In this document: piece by piece, positions 48,527 to 57,152 of the stretch
How the letters are laid out: each line of letters opens with the position of its first letter
How positions within the stretch are numbered: position 1 is the first letter of the stretch
Assembly (NCBI RefSeq): GCF_947500765.1
Contig: NZ_CANMTH010000003.1
Coordinates: 496,001-560,000 of the forward strand
Origin: an uncultured Formosa sp.
GTDB taxonomy: Bacteria > Bacteroidota > Bacteroidia > Flavobacteriales > Flavobacteriaceae
DNA length: 64,000 nt
Direction: 5' to 3'
Notes under the pieces: generated by a model
Databases searched by the model: none
What the model was told of the DNA's origin: nothing
The model's input: only the letters and a program-made list of their open reading frames with translations
Made by a program: the position numbers and the translations under genes

Positions 48527-48574
48527 AATCAATCAATTGATTTTCAGTAACAAATATAAACAATTACACAACAA

Positions 48575-48593
48575 TATCTCATAATATGAGATA
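48575..48593. promoter_or_regulatory. Candidate operator of the S24 repressor
   Basis: TATCTCAT-aat-ATGAGATA, perfect 8-bp arms with 3-nt spacer, in the 160-bp gap between the divergent repressor and radical-SAM genes. It is the only strong palindrome there and sits 17 bp upstream of the repressor's -7 box. Confidence 0.65.
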
Positions 48594-48686
48594 CTTATTA
48601 TTAATATTTTAAGCTTTTTTATAAACACCTCCTCTTTTTTATAAGATTAAGTTGTAGCTTTACACCTAAAACTTAAATACATAACA

Positions 48687-49949
48687 ATGTCTTTTGAACG
48701 GGTACAAGAAAAACTAAATATCCTTGCAGATGCTGCAAAGTACGATGTGTCTTGCTCTTCCAGCGGGAGTAACAGAGCCAATACAAATAAGGGATTAGGC
48801 GATGCTTCAAATTCGGGGATCTGTCATACCTATACCGAAGATGGCCGTTGTGTATCCTTGTTAAAAATACTCCTGACAAACCATTGTATATTCGACTGTG
48901 CCTATTGTGTCACGCGAAAAAGTAACGATATTAAACGGGCAGCATTTCAGGTGCAAGAAGTGGTCGATTTAACCATAAACTTTTACAGACGTAATTATAT
49001 TGAAGGGCTTTTTTTAAGTTCAGGTATCTTTAAAAGTGCCGATTATACCATGGAACGCTTGGTGGCTGTGGCTAAAAAATTACGATTAGAAGAAAACTTT
49101 AATGGCTATATTCATTTAAAATCTATTCCTGGTGCTAGTGACGAACTCATGCGGGAAGCAGGTTTATATGCCGACAGATTAAGCGTGAATATTGAAATAC
49201 CAACAGCAGAAGGCTTAAAACTTTTAGCACCAGATAAAAACAGAGCCGATTTTATTAAACCTATGGAAAAGGTTAAAAATGAAATCATACAATATAAAAG
49301 TGAAAAGAAACTTATTAAAAGTACGCCCAAATACGCACCAGCTGGGCAAAGTACCCAAATGATTGTGGGCGCCAGTGGCGAAAACGACATGCAAATCATG
49401 TACACCTCCAACTACTTTTATAAAAATTTCAATTTAAAACGGGTGTATTATTCTGGCTATGTGCCTATTAGTTACGATACCCGGTTGCCACAAATAGGCA
49501 CACCTGTGCCCATGTTACGTGAAAACAGATTGTATCAAACCGATTGGTTATTAAGATTCTACGGCTTTAATATTGAAGAAATCCTAAACGAGCAAAACCA
49601 ACATTTAGATTTAGATATCGATCCAAAATTGGGTTGGGCTTTACGGAATTTACACGAATTCCCTGTAGATGTGAATAAAGCCGATAAACGCATGTTAGCT
49701 AGAATACCTGGTTTAGGGATGAAATCGGTATTTAAGATATTACATGCCAGACGTTACAGACAACTCAATTGGGACCATTTAAAAGCAATTGGGGTATCCT
49801 TAAATCGGGCTAAATATTTTATGATTTGTGCCTCAAACCAATTTGAAAGTCGTGATCTGACAGCTGAAAAAATTAAAGGATTAATCTTACAGAATTCTAA
49901 GAGTAAATATACCAACATGCTTAGTAACCAATTAAATCTCTTTGGATAG
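48687..49949 (+). CDS. Putative DNA modification/repair radical SAM protein
   Basis: 420 aa. Radical-SAM motif C67-x3-C71-x2-C74 in NHCIFDCAYC, GLFLSSGIFKSADYTMERL and the end region with helix-hairpin-helix (RMLARIPGLGMKSVFKILHARR) match the family annotated as a putative DNA modification/repair radical SAM protein (TIGR03916 type). Partnered with the TIGR03915 gene that follows and overlaps by 8 bp. Substrate unproven; DNA contact is inferred from the HhH motif. Divergent from the S24 repressor. Confidence 0.88.
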   Translation: MSFERVQEKLNILADAAKYDVSCSSSGSNRANTNKGLGDASNSGICHTYTEDGRCVSLLKILLTNHCIFDCAYCVTRKSNDIKRAAFQVQEVVDLTINFYRRNYIEGLFLSSGIFKSADYTMERLVAVAKKLRLEENFNGYIHLKSIPGASDELMREAGLYADRLSVNIEIPTAEGLKLLAPDKNRADFIKPMEKVKNEIIQYKSEKKLIKSTPKYAPAGQSTQMIVGASGENDMQIMYTSNYFYKNFNLKRVYYSGYVPISYDTRLPQIGTPVPMLRENRLYQTDWLLRFYGFNIEEILNEQNQHLDLDIDPKLGWALRNLHEFPVDVNKADKRMLARIPGLGMKSVFKILHARRYRQLNWDHLKAIGVSLNRAKYFMICASNQFESRDLTAEKIKGLILQNSKSKYTNMLSNQLNLFG

Positions 49950-49956
49950 TAGCGTT

Positions 49957-50721
49957 ATGGAAACCACACTGATTTACGACAGCTCATTCGATGGATTCTT
50001 AACGGCTGTGTTTACGGCTTACGAGATGAAATTGAAAACAGTTGTTATAGTCAATCAACAGCGATTTCAACAACCGTTATTTGGGAGTTACGAGACGGTG
50101 ATTACAGACCAAGAGAAGGCAAATCGGGTGTGGATAGGCTTAAAAAAGAAAATGACCGCCAACGAATTGCGTCGGTTTTATTATGCCTTCCTAAGTGAAA
50201 ATCCTACGGCAGAACATACCATATACCAAGCCATTTTATATGTGTTTGCCTCTAAAACAAACGTCGCTTCAGATTTTAGTAATGCGCATATTTTAGAGGT
50301 AGCTAAACTGACTAAAAATGTTGGGAGAGAAAAACATAGAATGGAAGCCTTTGTACGGTTTAAACTGACAAAAGATGGTATTTATTTTGCCAATATAGAA
50401 CCGGATTTCAATGTGTTACCACTCATAAAAAGACATTTTGAAAGGCGCTATGCCGACCAGAAATGGCTGATTTACGATTTAAAACGAAAATATGGGATCT
50501 ATTACGATTTGAAACAAGTAGAATTGATTACTCTTGAATTTGACTCTAATTTTGATCCGTCTAAAACATCATCAGACCTATTTGCTGCGATTGAATTAGA
50601 ATTTCAACAATTGTGGAACGACTATTTTAAAAGTACAAACATCCCTTCTCGAAAAAACATGAAACTCCATATTCAACATGTACCGAAGCGCTATTGGAAA
50701 TATTTAAGCGAGAAACAGTAA
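49957..50721 (+). CDS. TIGR03915-type putative DNA metabolism protein (DUF4130)
   Basis: 254 aa from the ATG at 49957 (a TTG at 49942 would add five residues). LIYDSSFDGFLTAVFTAYE at the start, HRMEAFVRFKLTKDG and HFERRYADQKWLIYDLKRKYGIYYDL are the DUF4130 core. In other bacteria this domain is fused to or paired with uracil-DNA glycosylase and always pairs with the radical-SAM protein above. A damaged partial copy of its 3' end lies at 52988-53171. Confidence 0.85.
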   Translation: METTLIYDSSFDGFLTAVFTAYEMKLKTVVIVNQQRFQQPLFGSYETVITDQEKANRVWIGLKKKMTANELRRFYYAFLSENPTAEHTIYQAILYVFASKTNVASDFSNAHILEVAKLTKNVGREKHRMEAFVRFKLTKDGIYFANIEPDFNVLPLIKRHFERRYADQKWLIYDLKRKYGIYYDLKQVELITLEFDSNFDPSKTSSDLFAAIELEFQQLWNDYFKSTNIPSRKNMKLHIQHVPKRYWKYLSEKQ

Positions 50722-51584
50722 AACTCTTGTTTTATACGGCTTTTATATTTTATTTTCAGGGGTGTTCGAGCAGAGTCGAGAACTAGGATTACAATATAAT
50801 AGCATAGTTTCTTTTAATATAATAAGAATTATAAGATATTGATTCTTAAGTTTTAAATTATAATTATAACTTCTCGACTCCGCTCGAAGACCATACTAAT
50901 AACATGTTGAGCTAGGGTGTTCGAGCGGAGTCGAGAACAAGAATTACACTATAATAGCATAGTTTCTTTTAATATAATAAGAACTATAAGATATTGATTC
51001 TTAAGTTTTAAATTATTATGATAGCTTCTCGACTACGCTCGAAGACCATACTAATAACATGTTAAGCTAGGGTGTTCGAGCGGAGTCGAGAACAAGAATT
51101 ACACTATAATAGTATTATTTTTTTATATAATAAAAACTATAAGGTATTGATTCTTAAGTTTTAAATTATTATGATAGCTTCTCGACTCCGCTCGAAGACC
51201 ATACTACTAACATGTTGAGCTTAACAGGGTGTTCGAGCGAAGTCGAGAACTAGCATTATACTACAATAGCATTTTATTATGTTTAAGTGTGATGTTTATT
51301 AAAAACTTATAAACTTACTGGTAATAAATCAAAATTTAAACTTCTCGACTACGCTCGAAGACCATACTACTAACATCTTGAGCTTAACAGGGTGTTCGAG
51401 CGAAGTCGAGAACTAGTATTATACTACAATAGCATTTTATTATGTTTAAGTGTAATGTTTATTAAAAACTTATAAACTTACTGGTAATAAATCAAAATTT
51501 AAACTTCTCGACTACGCTCGAAGACCGTTTCAATAACATGTTGAGCTAGGGTGTTCGAGCGGAGTCGAGAACAAGAAAACATCA
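50722..51584. repeat. Tandem array of palindrome-bordered repeats
   Basis: Five units plus one partial begin with GGGTGTTCGAGCGGAGTCGAGAAC (variants) at 50759, 50915, 51070, 51227, 51390 and 51549; periods are 156, 155, 157, 163 and 159 bp. Each unit ends with CTTCTCGACTCCGCTCGAAGACC-like sequence, the reverse complement of its start, followed by a spacer ATACTA-TAACATGTTGAGCT. Inner parts fall in two types (units 1-3 alike, units 4-5 alike). No open reading frame of note. Confidence 0.9.
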
Positions 51585-52184
51585 TTAATAATACAATCTA
51601 AAATCCAATAATTTACAGAGCGCATAATGTCTTTGGTGTAATTCTTCCACAACATCAAACATATTATCGTCTTCATTAAATAAATTAAAGAACGCTTGAT
51701 CCAAGCGTAAACTATCTATACCATTATAGGCGTTACCATAGCCAGAAACCCCTTTGGCTCCTGTAATATCTAAAAAGTACTGTGCTTCTTCTTCGTCTAA
51801 ATCTAGAATTTTAGCATTTGAAAAATGTAAAATCTTGCCTTGTAAACGCCCTTCAAAAATTTCGGCAATTTCTTGTAAACTATAATGGTAGTCGTTTAAA
51901 CATATCGTATTAGCCGCTCCTGATACAACCAAATAAATGATTTCATAATCCGTAAAATGATGATCGTCTAAAATCAAGCTATTTAAACTCTCCTCTAGTC
52001 CTTCTATGGTATCGCAAGTTTTATAGATGCTTGCTATGCCAAATTTATGAACCAAGTGCTCCAAGCTTTCTTGCGTTTTGGTAATTTTATCGGTTTCGAT
52101 ATCAGAAACGCCTTCTAAGCAGTAAATGAAATACTCTAAATCTATAAATTGTTCTTGGGGTAATTGTTGGGATTTTTCTAACAA
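51585..52184 (-). CDS. DUF6642-type protein with a caspase-like fold lacking catalytic residues
   Basis: 199 aa, TTG start because no in-frame ATG exists near the N-terminus. The order EYFIYCLEG ... DYEIIYLVVSGAANTICL ... SLQEIAEIFEGRLQGKILHFSNAKIL ... AKGVSGYGNAYNGIDSLRLDQAFF resembles short caspase/CHAT-like proteins (DUF6642) where the first region normally has a His (H-G) and the second a Cys (S-C). Here these positions read S-G and N-A, so it looks like a non-catalytic member. Lies between the repeat array and a phosphatase gene. Family name from memory; treat as tentative. Confidence 0.55.
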   Translation of the reverse strand: MLEKSQQLPQEQFIDLEYFIYCLEGVSDIETDKITKTQESLEHLVHKFGIASIYKTCDTIEGLEESLNSLILDDHHFTDYEIIYLVVSGAANTICLNDYHYSLQEIAEIFEGRLQGKILHFSNAKILDLDEEEAQYFLDITGAKGVSGYGNAYNGIDSLRLDQAFFNLFNEDDNMFDVVEELHQRHYALCKLLDFRLYY

Positions 52185-52240
52185 GTTTCTGAATTTATGC
52201 AGCGCATATGAAATGCAAAATTAAAACAACGCGTCTAATC

Positions 52241-52810
52241 TTAGAAATTTTTAGCTAACTTTTCTTTTAGCAAGTCAATATCTAAAGATTCTAACAAAGG
52301 AATTAAATTAGGATACATGTTTTTATGGTAACCAAATCGTGCATCGGTAAACTCCGCAATGGCTTGGTCTTTACTCCAATTTTCGAATACCATTCGAGAT
52401 GCCGCGACTATAGCTCCCGTGCGATCTGAACCATGCCAACAATGAACAAGTACAGGCTTCTGTGCCTGTTGTATAGTTTGTAAAGCAGTAAAAATATCAT
52501 CGCCATCTAATGCCCCTGCTTTTAACGGTAAATTATATAAATCTAAATCAAGAGCTTTAAGTTTGTTTTCATCCGTATGTTTCCGTCTGAGATTTACAAC
52601 CGATTTAATACCCACCGCTTGCAGGTCTTCCATCCCTTTTTTAGAAGGCTGTTCCGAACGGTATACATCAGGATTTAGTTTGTATAAATTATGAAAATGA
52701 TTAGACTCTATGTTCTCGAAATAAACCTCTTGCGCCTGTAAATAAGTGCCACATAAAGCAAAACATAAGAATGAAAAAAGGTGTAGAGGACTTTTTAAAG
52801 AAATTTGCAT
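52241..52810 (-). CDS. Exported dual-specificity/tyrosine phosphatase
   Basis: 189 aa with a signal peptide (LFSFLCFALCGTYLQA). Fold of the DSP/PTP-like phosphatases: NPDVYRSEQPSKKGMEDLQAVGIKSVVNLR and catalytic P-loop HCWHGSDRTG with C124 and R130 (CX5R). The Cys, Arg and general-acid region are complete, so it should hydrolyse phosphoester in the periplasm; substrate unknown. Its 3' end is 57 bp from the DUF6642-type gene on the same strand. Confidence 0.85.
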   Translation of the reverse strand: MQISLKSPLHLFSFLCFALCGTYLQAQEVYFENIESNHFHNLYKLNPDVYRSEQPSKKGMEDLQAVGIKSVVNLRRKHTDENKLKALDLDLYNLPLKAGALDGDDIFTALQTIQQAQKPVLVHCWHGSDRTGAIVAASRMVFENWSKDQAIAEFTDARFGYHKNMYPNLIPLLESLDIDLLKEKLAKNF

Positions 52811-52874
52811 AAAATATTTATATTTAGCTGTTGCAAAGATAAAAAAAGCATGGTAAGAAAACGGAATATAGTAG

Positions 52875-52945
52875 TGGCTTCTCGACTCCGCTCGAATAAC
52901 CTCTTGTGTTTTTTAGGAGGTTCGAGCGAAGTCAAGAACAAGAAT
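52875..52945. repeat. Orphan copy of the palindrome half-sites
   Basis: Same two inverted half-sites as the 50.8-51.6 kb array, separated by a much shorter spacer (about 30 bp). It is next to the decayed TIGR03915 fragment. Confidence 0.75.
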
Positions 52946-52987
52946 ACATTATTTTATTTGCAGTGTATTTTAGTGTGATGATTACGC

Positions 52988-53171
52988 TAAATTTGAAACT
53001 GATTTCGTACCTTCTAAAACATCAACAGTCCTATTTACAGCAATTGTATTAAAATTTCAACAATTATGGAACAACTATTTTAAAAGCACAAACATCGCGT
53101 CTAGGAAAAATATAAAACGACATAAACAACATGAGCCTAAACGCTATTGGAAATATTTGAGCAAGAAATAG
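52988..53171 (+). pseudogene. Decayed 3' fragment of the TIGR03915 gene
   Basis: The + strand here encodes, with one open frame to a TAG at 53169-53171, FETDFVPSKTSTVLFTAI ... LKFQQLWNNYFKSTNI ... PKRYWKYLSKK, which aligns directly with the end of the intact gene at 49957-50721 (FDSNFDPSKTSSDLFAAI ... LEFQQLWNDYFKSTNI ... PKRYWKYLSEK). About 60 codons; no start codon or upstream family sequence. DNA identity is high over this stretch, so the duplication is not old. Confidence 0.85.
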
Positions 53172-53416
53172 TAACGTAGCAACTACCCTCCTATCATTAA
53201 TAATAAAAAAATATAAAACACTAGCATTAAACCACTTGAACACAGTAATAGAAATAAATATAATTTCTCTCATTTTTTTTTAAGATTTAGTGTTGTGATT
53301 TAGATAGGTTTACGACCAATAGATTTTAAAAACTAGAAACCATCGCCAACCATAGCAATACCGCCATTCTTGTATTTGCGCTTTCTCCTGAACTGGACAG
53401 AAAGCACAAGCGGTTT

Positions 53417-54043
53417 ATGGAGTCAGGCAAACTTTCTAATACGTTAACCAACAGCAGTCTTAAAAAAGCACAATCCACCGGTTTGGATTGTATCTTGTTC
53501 ACAGAACAGCAACAGCAAGGTGAAACCTTTGGTCAGCGGTTTACACATGCCATCGCATCTGTATTCAAAATGGGGTACGATAACGTCATCACCATTGGTA
53601 ACGATACGCCTCAGTTAATGCCTCAGCATATTAAAGAGGCACACCTCAGATTGCAACAGCAACAAGTCACAATCGGACCAAGTATAGATGGTGGATTTTA
53701 CTTATTGGCACTTTCTAAACACCAATTCAATGCCAAAGTGTTTGAAGCATTCGACTGGCAAACAAATAAGGTATTCAGACAAGTACATCACAATCTTACC
53801 CCCTCTCAGCAAACATCGCATGAGCAACACATACATTGTCTGCCGGCTTTTTACGATTTAGATCAACAATCTACCATCAAAAAGATACTTGCTCAATTAG
53901 GAACGGCATATAAAAGTATCATGGCGTGTTTACAAGCACTTCTCACTGAAAAAAACACCATATTACAATACCTTCAAAACGGTCTCGACACAGACTTCAC
54001 TTCTCCGTTTTACAATAAAGGCTCACCCATTAATACACTGTAA
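53417..54043 (+). CDS. DUF2064 glycosyltransferase-like protein (TIGR04282 type), N-terminus incomplete
   Basis: 208 aa from the first ATG. GETFGQRFTHAIASVFKMGYDNVITIGNDTPQL and SIDGGFYLLAL are core motifs of the rSAM/selenodomain-associated transferase 1 (DUF2064) group, small GT-A-like enzymes. The sequence upstream of the ATG is open in the same frame and reads NTAILVFALSPELDRKHKRF, which is the family's N-terminal strand and nucleotide-binding part; no ATG, GTG or TTG begins it before the stop at 53327-53329. So the gene either uses a rare start or has lost its 5' end next to the rearranged segment. Followed 37 bp later by the TonB receptor gene. Confidence 0.7.
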   Translation: MESGKLSNTLTNSSLKKAQSTGLDCILFTEQQQQGETFGQRFTHAIASVFKMGYDNVITIGNDTPQLMPQHIKEAHLRLQQQQVTIGPSIDGGFYLLALSKHQFNAKVFEAFDWQTNKVFRQVHHNLTPSQQTSHEQHIHCLPAFYDLDQQSTIKKILAQLGTAYKSIMACLQALLTEKNTILQYLQNGLDTDFTSPFYNKGSPINTL

Positions 54044-54097
54044 ATACCGTTTTAATTAATGTATTAAAGGCATCCTCAGGTGCACTCAACAACGTTT

Positions 54098-57000
54098 ATG
54101 AAAAAAATTTTAGGAATAGCATGTATGCTATGCTTTACTGTGCTATATGCACAAGAAGATGTAGTCGTTACGGTTATCGATTTTAATACCAATCAACATC
54201 TTACAAAGATCACAGTAAGTTTAGTCAATACCAATATGGCTTACGAGGTCAATAAAACAACCTCTACTTCAGGGAAAGTGGTCTTCAACTCCATTCCTGT
54301 AGTCAATGGATATCAAGTTATTTTTGATGGAAATGACACCTATGCCCCACAAGTGTCTGAACGTTTAGATGTGCGTTCTAACCAAGAACTCAGCGTGCAA
54401 TTGTTTTTGGTTCCGGCGGCATCGGTGACAGAGAACTTAGATGAAATCGTCATCTCCTCAGTGGCAGGTACACGCATCAATACCAAGTCGGCAGAAGTGT
54501 CTTTCGAATTGAAGGAAGCAGAACTTAAAGCCTTGCCTATAGAAGGCCGAGATATCACACGCGCATTGTTTAGATTACCCAACGTCTCGCAAGCAACAGG
54601 TTTTTTCCCAGAAGCTCCCAACGTCAGTATCAATGGTGGAAATGGATTGTATACCTCCTACCTTATTGATGGTTTAGATAATAACGAACGCTTTTTAGGT
54701 GGACAAAAATTCGCGATTCCTGTGGGGTTTACTAAAGATATTACAGTACTCACCAACAACTATTCTGCAGAATTTGGGTTGTCAAACAACGGTGTCATCA
54801 ACGTCACAACCAAATCAGGTGGAAATACAATTGAAGGGGAAGTCTTTTTTGTTACACGTCCGGGTGCTGTTATTGATGCAAGCTCTGCTTTTGCACAACG
54901 GGACTTGTCCGGAAATCAAGTGCAAGATGGGTTTCAACGCTACCAACAGGGATTTGCTATTGGCGGCCCCATAGTTAAAGATAAAACCTTCTTTTTCGTG
55001 AATGCAGAGTATACACGAGACTTAAAGGATAATCTTCTAAATTCGGAGCAACTAAATGTAAATGAATCAATTAGAGGGACTAATAATTTCACCTACCTCT
55101 CTGCTAAAATAGATCAGAACTGGTCTAAACGTTTTAGGAGTTCCCTGCGTGCTAACGTTGGATTAGTAACGATTGAACGTCAGGGTGGCGGATTAGAAGG
55201 AGGCGTGCTTTTTCCTTCTGCAGGAAATTTTCAAGATCGCAACTCCCTAAACATAGCATTTAAAAATGATTTTATAGGAGATACTTACAGTGTGCAAAGT
55301 AACCTGCAATATTCCCGTTTTAGATGGGATTATAGCCGACCTATAGATGCCGATAGTCCGCGAGTAACCATACTAGATCCTGCGTCCTCTGCCATTGCAA
55401 TCATCGGACGCCCAGGTTTCGATTTCGACGAATTGGAAAACACGTTTCAGTTTCAACAAAAAGGAAAATTCTATCTGGGTCTGCACACCCTTAAAGCAGG
55501 TTTAGGTCTTATTTCAGGTAAACATAGACTTACAGGCGGTGGAAATCCTAACGGAAACTATACCGTGCGATTAACCCAAAACCAATTAAACGACTTAAGT
55601 AATGCCAATTTGGGAAGTCATTTAAGCATTACCGATATTCCAGCAGAGGCTACAGTTACGTCTTATGATGTGGAATTGCGCCCACAAGCGTTCGGAGCCA
55701 CCCAAAATATCTATTCGCTGTATTTGGAAGATGAATGGAGCGCTACTAATAAACTTAAAATCATTTACGGCTTACGTTACGATTACGATAACCTGTCTAA
55801 AGGTGGAAATACGAAAGGCGATCTCAATAATGTCGCACCACGTTTCAATTTCAATTATAAATTAGGCGATCATGCCAGTATCCGTGGAGGTTATGGCGTA
55901 TTTTACGATAAAATCAATTATGCGCTATATAGCGATGCCCTACAACAGAATACAGATGGAGCCGACTATAAATTGCAAATTCAAGAATTTATAGATTTAG
56001 GTATTCTACCGTCAGATACGAATATTAATCGGGTAACCTTTCAAGGCAATTTATCGGCTTCTTTTGTAGAAGATGATAACATTGGGTATTTAAACGGCCC
56101 GTCTGGAGAAAGTTTACAAGACCGCAGAGAGAGTGTGTTTAGTAACGAACGCCGTATTCTTAATCCTAATGGTTATAAAAATCCGTACACCCATCAGTTT
56201 TCATTGGGATATCAATTACAAATCAATCAAAGCAGTTTGTTTTATGTCGATCTGGTGCATAATGAAGGTCGAGATCTATTTAGACTCCGTAATTTAAATG
56301 CCGCAGCAGAATTTCCTATAGCTGAAGATTTTACACAAAATGATGTGCGTACAGCAGCCGAAGCAGATTTGTCCAGGCCCATTCCCATAGACAATAGCGG
56401 CGCAACAATTAACGGACAACGGGTTACAGGGATTGCCCGCAGTGTGATAATGACAGAAAGTGAAGGGCGCTCGCGCTATACCGCCTTGAGTTTTAACTAC
56501 CAACAAGATCGTGGCGATGGTATATTTGGATACCGCCTAAATTATACCTTATCGTCGTCCAAAAACGATACGGAAGGGATTAATTTTAGAGCAATGGATG
56601 CTAATAATTACGATCTGGAATTCGGACCTTCCATTAACGACCGCACACATCTTATCAATGCCATCGGGAATCTGTACCCTGCAAAAGGATTGGCAATTAC
56701 GCTTGCGGGATTATTGCAAAGCGGACAACCCATAAATAGAATTCCAAATACCAGTATCGTATCTACTCAGTTTGAACAATTCCTAACCCGAGATTTAAAT
56801 GGTGATGGTACGGGTTTTGGAGAAAATTACACAGGGAACAGCGACCGCTCACCAGGAGAATCCCGAAACAGCGACCGCCTCCCGTGGTCCTATACCTTCG
56901 ATTTTGCCATACAATACCAATTTGAAGTGTCTAAAGGGAATAAAATAGAATTGCGAGCAGATGTGTTTAATGTATTTAATACCGTAAACCTAAGCGGATT

Positions 57001-57118
57001 TAGTAATAATGCCACCCAAAGTAATCAAATTCAAGAAGGCCCTGCAGGAAGTGGCATTGTTGCAAGAAATGCAGCGCCGCCAAGACAGTTTCAGTTTGGA
57101 GTAAGATATTTATTTTAA
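54098..57118 (+). CDS. TonB-dependent receptor with carboxypeptidase-like regulatory domain
   Basis: 1006 aa from the ATG at 54098 (the GTG at 54080 is less likely). Signal peptide (LGIACMLCFTVLYA), N-terminal carboxypeptidase-like beta-sandwich (~25-110), plug domain with LKALPIEGRDITRALFRLPNV and DGLDNNERFLGGQKFAIPVG, then a barrel ending in PRQFQFGVRYLF. Big Oar-like receptor form. It lies upstream of an exported nucleoside hydrolase gene, which points to nucleoside or related import (inference). Confidence 0.9.
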   Translation: MKKILGIACMLCFTVLYAQEDVVVTVIDFNTNQHLTKITVSLVNTNMAYEVNKTTSTSGKVVFNSIPVVNGYQVIFDGNDTYAPQVSERLDVRSNQELSVQLFLVPAASVTENLDEIVISSVAGTRINTKSAEVSFELKEAELKALPIEGRDITRALFRLPNVSQATGFFPEAPNVSINGGNGLYTSYLIDGLDNNERFLGGQKFAIPVGFTKDITVLTNNYSAEFGLSNNGVINVTTKSGGNTIEGEVFFVTRPGAVIDASSAFAQRDLSGNQVQDGFQRYQQGFAIGGPIVKDKTFFFVNAEYTRDLKDNLLNSEQLNVNESIRGTNNFTYLSAKIDQNWSKRFRSSLRANVGLVTIERQGGGLEGGVLFPSAGNFQDRNSLNIAFKNDFIGDTYSVQSNLQYSRFRWDYSRPIDADSPRVTILDPASSAIAIIGRPGFDFDELENTFQFQQKGKFYLGLHTLKAGLGLISGKHRLTGGGNPNGNYTVRLTQNQLNDLSNANLGSHLSITDIPAEATVTSYDVELRPQAFGATQNIYSLYLEDEWSATNKLKIIYGLRYDYDNLSKGGNTKGDLNNVAPRFNFNYKLGDHASIRGGYGVFYDKINYALYSDALQQNTDGADYKLQIQEFIDLGILPSDTNINRVTFQGNLSASFVEDDNIGYLNGPSGESLQDRRESVFSNERRILNPNGYKNPYTHQFSLGYQLQINQSSLFYVDLVHNEGRDLFRLRNLNAAAEFPIAEDFTQNDVRTAAEADLSRPIPIDNSGATINGQRVTGIARSVIMTESEGRSRYTALSFNYQQDRGDGIFGYRLNYTLSSSKNDTEGINFRAMDANNYDLEFGPSINDRTHLINAIGNLYPAKGLAITLAGLLQSGQPINRIPNTSIVSTQFEQFLTRDLNGDGTGFGENYTGNSDRSPGESRNSDRLPWSYTFDFAIQYQFEVSKGNKIELRADVFNVFNTVNLSGFSNNATQSNQIQEGPAGSGIVARNAAPPRQFQFGVRYLF

Positions 57119-57152
57119 GACAGCGTTAATCACGTTTAAAAAAAGAAATCAG

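Larger units (their letters stand above)
52811..53416. other. Gap with an orphan REP palindrome and a decayed gene copy
   Basis: 606 bp. An orphan pair of the half-sites of the tandem array (CTTCTCGACTCCGCTCGAA and GGTTCGAGCGAAGTCAAGAAC) lies at about 52875-52945, next the remnant at 52988-53171. The part 53330-53416 encodes the conserved N-terminus of the DUF2064 protein in frame but without a start codon. Confidence 0.7.

Noticed and set aside
48673..48879. 68-aa minus-strand ORF at the start of the radical-SAM gene
   Set aside because: Antisense shadow overlapping a well-supported gene.
50759..51580. CRISPR array
   Set aside because: Unit length of 155-163 bp, similar interiors rather than unique spacers, inverted ends and no cas genes.
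53064..53273. 69-aa minus-strand ORF
   Set aside because: Antisense to the decayed TIGR03915 fragment; hydrophobic composition is due to reading AT-rich sequence.
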